From: an uncultured Lachnospiraceae bacterium
Lineage (GTDB): Bacteria > Bacillota > Clostridia > Lachnospirales > Lachnospiraceae
Direction of reading: 5' to 3'
Assembly: GCA_902783395.1 (NCBI GenBank)
Contig: CACZRA010000256.1
Span: 1-6,702 of the forward strand
DNA: 6,702 nt
Shown: positions 1 to 5,030 of the stretch, in pieces
How the letters are laid out: every line of letters begins with the position of its first letter
Numbering within the stretch: the first letter of the stretch is position 1
Made by a program: the position numbers and the translations under genes
Notes under the pieces: model-generated
What the model was told of the DNA's origin: nothing
Databases searched by the model: none
Seen by the model: the letters and a program-made list of their open reading frames with translations, nothing else

Positions 1-126
1 CGGATCAGCAAGGAAGGACTCATCTCCGTCATAAGGTGTGTAATTGTCCTGGATGAAATCCCTGACGTTTACATCATCTGTCCAATGAGTACCCTTGAAG
101 CCTCTCCATTCCTTCTCAAATGCCAT
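1..126 (-). CDS. pflB: Pyruvate formate-lyase (formate C-acetyltransferase), N-terminal 42 residues, truncated by window edge
   Basis: Only the first 42 codons are present; the gene continues beyond position 1. The protein begins MAFEKEWRGFKGTHW and continues with VNVRDFIQDNYTPYDGDE and SFLADP. This is the characteristic start of clostridial PflB (WRGFKG, INVRDFIQ.NYTPY.GDESFL). The family converts pyruvate and CoA to acetyl-CoA and formate in the anaerobic cytoplasm, using a glycyl radical installed by PflA. The radical Gly and catalytic Cys lie outside the window. The ATG at 126 is chosen because AAGGAGGA sits 4 bases upstream and the family N-terminus starts here. The gene is co-oriented with the kinase gene upstream, but it is separated from it by 292 AT-rich bases holding a candidate terminator and promoter. 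It is therefore probably its own transcription unit and functionally unrelated to the signalling genes. Confidence 0.93.
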   Translation of the reverse strand, partial: MAFEKEWRGFKGTHWTDDVNVRDFIQDNYTPYDGDESFLADP

Positions 127-130
127 ATCT

Positions 131-138
131 TCCTCCTT
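131..138 (-). promoter_or_regulatory. Ribosome binding site of pflB
   Basis: The minus strand reads AAGGAGGA, a near-perfect anti-16S match, then AGAT and the ATG at 126. It fixes the pflB start and fits a highly expressed fermentation enzyme. Confidence 0.85.
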
Positions 139-213
139 CTTAAATTAAAAATATGATTTGAATGTAGTTGAAAAAAATTATTACTTCCTATGAAAATATC
201 ACAGGTCTGTTTC

Positions 214-223
214 TTGTATACAA
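214..223. promoter_or_regulatory. 10-bp perfect palindrome at the predicted pflB transcription start
   Basis: TTGTATACAA is a perfect dyad that overlaps the expected +1 of the candidate promoter, a common operator position. It does not match the Rex consensus (TTGTTAA..TTAACAA) or a CcpA cre site closely enough to name a regulator. An AT-rich 10-mer palindrome can arise by chance. Confidence 0.25.
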
Positions 224-224
224 T

Positions 225-253
225 AAGGTAACACTCGCACTCCGCATTGTCAA
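225..253 (-). promoter_or_regulatory. Candidate sigma-A promoter for pflB
   Basis: On the minus strand a perfect -35 box TTGACA (253-248) is followed by a 17-base spacer and TACCTT (230-225). TACCTT is a weak -10 but is preceded by TG one base away, giving an extended -10. Transcription would start near 218 and leave a leader of about 90 bases before pflB. A second, weaker extended -10 (TGA-TATTTT, 201-193) lies closer to the gene but has no good -35. Seen only as a consensus match. Confidence 0.5.
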
Positions 254-320
254 TTTCAAAAATCAATGTCTTGAAAAAAGTACACTCTCCCATATTAACC
301 TGATATTGCGTAGCTTTTTT

Positions 321-352
321 GAAACAAAGGTCATGCAAGGAACCGATGACCT
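321..352 (-). terminator. Candidate intrinsic terminator downstream of the propeller-kinase gene
   Basis: On the minus strand AGGTCAT (352-346) and ATGACCT (334-328) form a perfect 7-bp stem around an 11-base loop. The loop could pair further with G-U pairs and one bulge. The stem is followed directly by TTGTTTC. It lies 67 bases after the kinase stop codon and upstream of the pflB promoter, where a terminator is expected. The stem is only moderately GC-rich and the T-tract is interrupted, so it may be leaky. Confidence 0.45.
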
Positions 353-418
353 GATGATTATTTTACATCCCGCGCTTTGATTTCGCAAGGAGGGTACCTG
401 CGCAGATCCCGCATTATG

Positions 419-2992
419 TCAACCTTCAGGTATGGAGAGTGTTTCAACAACGGTGCCGCCGTCGTCCATCACTTCAAGGCGCATTTCTCCCTCCTGAGAT
501 GATACAGGCTCGACGTAATAACCGATCCTTCTTTTCCCGTCCTTGTAGAATACGCCGATGCAGGGGTGTACTGCGGTCCTGACTGAGGTCAGGATACTCA
601 TTTTTTTGCCTGCGGTATCGTACCGTCCTATCTCCCATTCATTTTCATCAGTCTTCGCGGCAAAATAAAGATCGGTCCCGTCGGCTACAAGCTCCCAGAT
701 ATTCCCGTTCATATACTCGAAATAGCTGTAATGGGAATGCTTATATTCATCGCCGTTTTTCGTCAGCTTTCCGAGTATAAGCTGTTCGCCTCTTGCCCTG
801 TAGATAATACCGTCATCCGTGGCGCAGAGAGTTGATATTTTTTCTCCCTCCCATACGGAGACGAGCTCCCTGGGCTTAGAGTCCGGATCCCCTGCCGGAA
901 CCATATACACTGACTGGCCCCGAAGGTTGTTGTCCGCCACATAGAATAAATTACCGTCAAAAAACGCGACTGCCCTCGGATCCTCCACTGATACGGAGCC
1001 CTTTATGCTCCCGTCGCTTCTCCTGATACAGTAATAGCTTTTTTCGTCTCTGATGTAAATGTAATAATAATCCTCCGATACGAGGAGTCTCTCTATCCAT
1101 TTGAACCTCTCAAGCTCGGGGATCGTTTTTGTTTCACCGGTATCAAGATCACGGGTAAAACCCGTTCTGTCCCCGCTTTCGGTTTGCCCGATGAAATATA
1201 CAAGACTGCCGGACCTGGCGGGACATCCGGTATGTCCGTTGTCTGACTCGATATATTCGCCGTTGGGATCAAAAAAGCAGTTGTTTATGAGATTATCGGG
1301 AGTATTTCCTATTATGACGGGATACAGCTCCTCATCTCCGTATGACTGAGCCTGTGCCTGAGTCTGGGCTTCACTCTCAGCTTCCTCTGCTTCAGTCTGT
1401 TCCGAAGCTTTATATCCGTCCATGCGGGCGATATCGGACCACTTATAAGTCTCAGTAGGCCCGCCGTTTCCGTCATATTCATAATGGACTTCACAGTCAC
1501 CGCCGATACCGGCAAAAGAAAATCCGTCCACCGCACTCATATCCGCGCTTATCGTGATACGGTCTTCATTTACCGTATAATCCGCTTTCCCGTCTTCGAA
1601 CAGGGAATGATTTCCGTTTCCGTCATTCGTCCAGATGCTGCACTGGAAATTCCCGTTATTGTCAAAATCATTCAGTCCTGCCGAATAGTCTCCGAAAGAA
1701 AAAGAAAGACCGGTGATATCGGACATACTGCCGCTGCCGTTCCCATAGAAGATAAAATCTGCATGTTTGTCATCCTTTACGTCGATCTCAGCAAGCTTAT
1801 CCTCATCGGAACCGCTCTCCGTGCCGGCTCCGTTTTCCGGCTGGTCCGTCCCGGCCTCGGTATCTTCCGCTTTTTCCCCGTTCCCGGACGACAGCCTGAC
1901 CGTAGCGATGACCCCTGCCGCAAGTACGAGCAGGAGAGCAAGAAGACCGGCAGCTACAGTAGGATTCATCCTTTTCTTTTTTGTGCGGACTTTCCGGTCC
2001 CGGCGGCTCTGCAGTCCTGGTTCCCGCGGGATATATACGGTCTTCGCGGACTCCTCATGATCATATTCTCCGGATGTCAGTAATTCTGTTTTCGGTGATC
2101 CGCCCGACAGCGTCACGGGTCCGAGCAGTGCCTTTCGGAACTCCTCCATGCTCTGGAATCTTTCGACAGGCTGAAGGTTCAGTGCCTTCAGTATCGCTTC
2201 CTCCGCCTCGTAGGGTATATGTATCCCTATTGCGCTGGGCGGGATCAGATTGTCCTCGTCCATGCGCTCTATCGAGTCCGGAGGACGTTTGCCCGTTATC
2301 GCATAATAAAAGCTTGCGCCGAGTGAATATACATCGGTATAGGGGCCCTGCTTTCCGCGTCTCGTATACTGCTCCTTAGGTGCAAAGCCGTGCTTCAGGA
2401 CAACATCCAGACTTTGGCTCTTGTCGCCGAGGCTGTAGCGTGCCGCTCCGAAATCAAGGAGCTTCGGTATCCCGTCGTTTGTGATGAAGATATTGTCGGG
2501 GGTGACATCACGGTGGATGATGCCCTTTCGATGCACGGCAGCCAGAGCATCCATGATCGGAACGAGTACTCTCGATGCAGCCTCAAAGCTTATCTTTCCG
2601 CCGTGCTGACTGATATATTCGTCGAAGTTCAATCCTTCGATAAATTCCATTACGAAATAAGCCGTGCCGTTTTCCTCAAAGTAACTTATCACACGAACTA
2701 TGTTTTCATTCCCGATGAACTGCGCCAGAGTCTCCGCTTCCTTAAGGAAGCAGCTTTTCCCGTATTCGAAACTCTCGCTCCTCTCTCCCGAGAAGGCGGA
2801 TACGGCTGTGCCGTTCGTCCTTGCGGCGAGAGAATCGGGAAAAAACTCCTTTATCGCGGTGTTGGTTCCGTTCTTTAGATCCTTTGCCCGGTAGGTTATC
2901 CCGAAGCCGCCCTGGCCCAGGACCATGTCGATCTGATATTGACCTGCGAGCACAGTGCCTTTTGGCAGAGCCAGCGGATAATCTTCTGTCAT
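419..2992 (-). CDS. Membrane Ser/Thr protein kinase with two-part extracytoplasmic sensor (propeller-like C-terminus)
   Basis: The 857-residue protein should phosphorylate Ser/Thr on cytoplasmic partners in response to an outside signal. The kinase domain spans about residues 14-291: Gly-loop LGQGGFGITY (25-34), ATP Lys48, helix-C Glu85, catalytic HRDVTPDN with Asp162 and Asn167, DFG at 180-182, and APKEQ (204-208) in the APE position. All key catalytic residues are present. A basic juxtamembrane stretch (RRDRKVRTKKKR) precedes one membrane helix (about 345-365), giving an inside N-terminus. Outside are an acidic linker, an Asn/Asp/Gly-rich beta-type domain (about 400-525), a Glu/Gln/Ala linker (528-550), and a C-terminal part (555-857) starting GNTPDNLINN with repeated short beta-strand units such as GNLFYVAD and TDLYFAAK. 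This last part resembles DUF5050-type propellers. The start follows the preceding gene's TAG directly, with AAAGGG 5 bases upstream, so the two are probably translationally coupled. The ligand is unknown. Confidence 0.9.
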   Translation of the reverse strand: MTEDYPLALPKGTVLAGQYQIDMVLGQGGFGITYRAKDLKNGTNTAIKEFFPDSLAARTNGTAVSAFSGERSESFEYGKSCFLKEAETLAQFIGNENIVRVISYFEENGTAYFVMEFIEGLNFDEYISQHGGKISFEAASRVLVPIMDALAAVHRKGIIHRDVTPDNIFITNDGIPKLLDFGAARYSLGDKSQSLDVVLKHGFAPKEQYTRRGKQGPYTDVYSLGASFYYAITGKRPPDSIERMDEDNLIPPSAIGIHIPYEAEEAILKALNLQPVERFQSMEEFRKALLGPVTLSGGSPKTELLTSGEYDHEESAKTVYIPREPGLQSRRDRKVRTKKKRMNPTVAAGLLALLLVLAAGVIATVRLSSGNGEKAEDTEAGTDQPENGAGTESGSDEDKLAEIDVKDDKHADFIFYGNGSGSMSDITGLSFSFGDYSAGLNDFDNNGNFQCSIWTNDGNGNHSLFEDGKADYTVNEDRITISADMSAVDGFSFAGIGGDCEVHYEYDGNGGPTETYKWSDIARMDGYKASEQTEAEEAESEAQTQAQAQSYGDEELYPVIIGNTPDNLINNCFFDPNGEYIESDNGHTGCPARSGSLVYFIGQTESGDRTGFTRDLDTGETKTIPELERFKWIERLLVSEDYYYIYIRDEKSYYCIRRSDGSIKGSVSVEDPRAVAFFDGNLFYVADNNLRGQSVYMVPAGDPDSKPRELVSVWEGEKISTLCATDDGIIYRARGEQLILGKLTKNGDEYKHSHYSYFEYMNGNIWELVADGTDLYFAAKTDENEWEIGRYDTAGKKMSILTSVRTAVHPCIGVFYKDGKRRIGYYVEPVSSQEGEMRLEVMDDGGTVVETLSIPEG

Positions 2993-3754
2993 CTATTCCC
3001 TTTCATCTCTGTTGAAGTAGTACGGCGCACCGCTGTAACCCATAAGGCCGAAGCCATCATCCATGAACATGCAGTAATCCGGAGAGTCTGAGAAGACTAC
3101 AGTGGCTTTGTCGGAAATCCCGTTACTTGGATTGTCTATAGTAAGATAGACATAGAGGTCGTCCATCTCGTTCTGTTTTGTCGATGTGGTGTAGCTTCCT
3201 TTGTAGGTCTTCATATTGTCGTCAAAGTTCAGAGTCATTTCAAAGGTATGATCCTTATTGAAGGCGATGGTCGGGGCGAAGGCCCTGGTGACATCAGGAT
3301 CTGAGGCGATAAATACACCGTAGATATAATCGGTGCTGTATTTCTGGGAAGAGGCGGAAGCGTCTGCTTCAGCGAGCTCCTTTTCCTTCAGCTCCTCCTC
3401 CAGAGCGGTCTTTTCATCTTCGGTGAGATCACTCTGACCGGCTTCCTCCACGGCGCTGTCCGTAAGGGAAGTGTCCCCGGTATCATTTTCTCCGGTATCA
3501 GAGGCTGCGCTATCTGCCGGGACATCTTCGCTTTCCGTGGATCCTTCGGCTGATGCTTCCTCCTGAGACGGCTCTTCGCTGTCCGTCTCTTCTGCTTCGG
3601 AAGCTTTTTCCGATGCTTCCGCCGCCGCGGCCCGGCTTTTTATGAGCCTGCCTGTAAATACCGTTATCCCGGTGACAAGTGAAATAAAAGAGACAGCGAG
3701 AAGAAGTATCTTTAAGAGGTTTTCGTTATTCAGACCGTTGCTGCGTCCTGCCAT
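2993..3754 (-). CDS. Single-pass membrane protein with acidic linker and unknown outer beta domain
   Basis: I do not recognise a named family for this 253-residue protein. It has a short N-terminal cytoplasmic tail, one hydrophobic helix (about 13-36) followed by basic residues, and a long low-complexity Ala/Ser/Glu/Asp/Thr linker (about 41-137). A compact C-terminal region (about 140-250) is rich in alternating hydrophobic/polar strands (FNKDHTFEMTLNF, YKGSYTTS, DLYVYLTID, KATVVFSDS), suggesting a small beta-barrel or lipocalin-like fold. Topology is uncertain. No lipobox is visible, and the first helix could be a signal anchor with the C-terminus outside; basic residues after the helix (RLIKSR) argue weakly the other way, but the linker matches the outer linkers of both kinases. 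It abuts the propeller kinase with no intergenic base. I infer a co-sensor or accessory subunit for that kinase. GGGAG lies 6 bases before the ATG. Confidence 0.75.
   Translation of the reverse strand: MAGRSNGLNNENLLKILLLAVSFISLVTGITVFTGRLIKSRAAAAEASEKASEAEETDSEEPSQEEASAEGSTESEDVPADSAASDTGENDTGDTSLTDSAVEEAGQSDLTEDEKTALEEELKEKELAEADASASSQKYSTDYIYGVFIASDPDVTRAFAPTIAFNKDHTFEMTLNFDDNMKTYKGSYTTSTKQNEMDDLYVYLTIDNPSNGISDKATVVFSDSPDYCMFMDDGFGLMGYSGAPYYFNRDERE
2998..3003 (-). promoter_or_regulatory. Ribosome binding site of the propeller kinase, inside the preceding gene
   Basis: AAAGGG lies in the last codons of the upstream membrane-protein gene, 5 bases before the ATG at 2992. The upstream stop and this start are contiguous (TAGATG), so ribosomes ending one gene can restart on the next. 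This sets the start and suggests matched expression of the two proteins. Confidence 0.6.
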
Positions 3755-3891
3755 ATGAATCTCCCGGTCGTTCCCGAAGCATCAACAATAAACAGAGAAA
3801 TGATAACATAACGCTCCGGAAAAAGCATCCCCGTACTTGTCATACCTGCATTCACCTGGGTACGCGCGCAGCTGAAAAAAGAAGGCTGAAA
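3755..3891 (-). other. 137-base gap between phosphatase and membrane-protein genes
   Basis: This is the only sizeable gap inside the signalling locus. It holds a possible extended -10 promoter (3800-3808) and a weak CAGC/GCTG inverted repeat with a T-run just after the phosphatase stop. That repeat is too short to call a terminator. No small gene with a ribosome binding site was seen. The locus may therefore be read as two overlapping transcription units rather than a single operon. Confidence 0.5.
3800..3808 (-). promoter_or_regulatory. Possible extended -10 promoter for the membrane protein/propeller kinase pair
   Basis: The minus strand reads TGTTATCAT: TATCAT matches the -10 consensus at five of six bases and is preceded by TG at the extended -10 position. 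No good -35 is found 16-18 bases upstream. Transcription would begin near 3793, leaving a leader of about 40 bases before the ATG at 3754. This is a consensus match only. Confidence 0.3.
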
Positions 3892-4614
3892 TCACATCAG
3901 TCTTACCGTGACCAGTGTGATATTGTCGTTATTTCCTTTGACGCGGCTCATTATTAGATAGAGCATGGACTTTGCCCATTCCGCTGAGCTTACGGTGTCC
4001 GAAAGCGCGGTCAGCATCTCTTCATCCCTTATGTATTCCCAGGCACCGTCGGAGCAGAGCAGGAAAGCATCTCCCGGCACAAGTTCATTCTCATATTCCC
4101 TTATCACGGGCTCGTAGCGTGTCTCTCCGCCCAGAGCACGAAGCAGGCTTGACTGGTCCTCATCATGCGCGATGTCCTCCCGGCTGATCTCACCGGCCTT
4201 GTATTTCTTGTATGCGACGGAATGATCCTCGGTATATTCCGCTATCGCTCCTTCATGAAAATAATATAACCTGGAATCGCCTGAATGCCCCCAGACTGCC
4301 CTCGTGCCGTCTACGGCAAGGACAGCCACGGTGCTTTTCAATACGGTATGCTTTTCATCGGCGATCTTCATTATCCCCCTGTTTGCGTCTTCTATCGCGT
4401 CGGCAAGCCACTCCCTGCGCTTACCGCACTCAGGAGTCCAGCTTCCGAGAAGCGTATCCTTTACGCATAAGGAGGCAAGCTCTCCGTATGAGTGTCCTCC
4501 CAGTCCGTCAGCCACAACGAAGATCCCGCTTCCGGTTCCTTCCGCGTACCCCGACGAATCCTCATTATGGCTTCTGCCGCCCTTATCGGTATATCCGTAT
4601 ACGTCAAATCTCAT
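3892..4614 (-). CDS. PP2C-family (PPM) Ser/Thr protein phosphatase, PrpC/Stp-like
   Basis: This 240-residue cytoplasmic protein has no membrane helix and is the usual bacterial PP2C length. It should remove phosphate from Ser/Thr of kinase substrates and of the kinases themselves, using two or three Mn/Mg ions. Diagnostic motifs occur in order: RSHNED (14-19), VADGLGGHSYGELAS (34-48) with metal Asp36, KSTVAVLAV (93-101), GHSGDSRLYYF (109-119), EDHS (129-132), LLRALGG (157-163), CSDGAWE (187-193) with Asp189, and NNDNITLVTV (228-237) with Asp230. All metal-binding Asp positions are kept, so it should be active. The ATG at 4614 has AAGGA seven bases upstream and lies 12 bases after the zinc-ribbon gene's stop, so it is probably co-transcribed with that gene and the PDZ kinase. 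It is the natural antagonist of both kinases in the locus. Confidence 0.95.
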   Translation of the reverse strand: MRFDVYGYTDKGGRSHNEDSSGYAEGTGSGIFVVADGLGGHSYGELASLCVKDTLLGSWTPECGKRREWLADAIEDANRGIMKIADEKHTVLKSTVAVLAVDGTRAVWGHSGDSRLYYFHEGAIAEYTEDHSVAYKKYKAGEISREDIAHDEDQSSLLRALGGETRYEPVIREYENELVPGDAFLLCSDGAWEYIRDEEMLTALSDTVSSAEWAKSMLYLIMSRVKGNNDNITLVTVRLM

Positions 4615-4626
4615 ATTCCGTTCCTT

Positions 4627-5028
4627 TTACCGTTCCGCATCAAACGGTACAAATACATAGGTTCCTCCGCTTAGCACAAGTTCCTCGCGTCCCCTTACGG
4701 TTATGTCCCTTCCCTTATCGGGTCCTGATGTACAGACGAGCCAGCCTGATATTGAAATATCCCCCGAAGCATTCTGTACGGGCTTTTGTATTTCTGCCGC
4801 CGGCTGCTCCCCGAAAGCGGGAGGTGCTTCAAGCAGCACGGTCTTTCCGATATCTCCGGCTTCCGGCACATTGTCTGTCCCGGGCTCACTGTCAAGCAGG
4901 ACAGTCCTGCCGATCTCATTATCATCCGGGCCGAAATCCACGCGGAATATCCCGCCTCTGCAGTAGGGACAGCTTTCATTTTGCGCGTTGTCATACAGAT
5001 GTCCGTTTTCACATTCGATTATCGCCAT
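4627..5028 (-). CDS. Small zinc-ribbon protein with TVLL repeats and a collapsed FHA-like C-terminus
   Basis: This is a 133-residue cytoplasmic protein. The N-terminus (CENGHLYD...CPYC) has Cys6, His10, Cys20 and Cys23 spaced as a zinc ribbon, as in clostridial zinc-ribbon/FHA adaptor proteins. The middle is disordered and acidic and carries two near-identical motifs, GRTVLLD (40-46) and GKTVLLE (61-67). From residue 95, GWLVCTSGPDKGRDITV matches the opening strands of FHA domains in that family, and the end, ELVLSGGTYVFVPF, matches their closing strand (roughly IxIGxTxLxFVPFCG). The expected middle, with the GR, S and H phosphothreonine-contact residues, is missing. The FHA-like part is 39 residues instead of about 90-100. 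Phosphopeptide binding is therefore doubtful. It may instead be a kinase substrate or scaffold. The ATG is 2 bases after the PDZ-kinase stop, with AGGAGG seven bases upstream. The family comparison is from memory, not a search. Confidence 0.75.
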   Translation of the reverse strand: MAIIECENGHLYDNAQNESCPYCRGGIFRVDFGPDDNEIGRTVLLDSEPGTDNVPEAGDIGKTVLLEAPPAFGEQPAAEIQKPVQNASGDISISGWLVCTSGPDKGRDITVRGREELVLSGGTYVFVPFDAER

Positions 5029-5030
5029 TA

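Noticed and set aside
69..338. 89-codon minus-strand frame over the pflB leader
   Set aside because: It overlaps the pflB start in another frame, covers the candidate promoter and terminator edge, has no ribosome binding site and resembles no known family.
393..405. GGTACC and CTGCGCAG palindromes just after the propeller-kinase stop codon, as a terminator
   Set aside because: Both are self-complementary without room for a loop and no T-run follows. The stem at 328-352 is a better candidate.
1484..2083. 199-codon plus-strand frame inside the propeller kinase
   Set aside because: It lies wholly antisense to the membrane helix and outer-domain coding region and shows no recognisable motif.
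3540..3640. Repeated GAAGC/GCTTC units here and at 5360-5520
   Set aside because: They follow from Ser-Glu-Ala codon runs in the low-complexity linkers and do not form a regular tandem or dispersed repeat.
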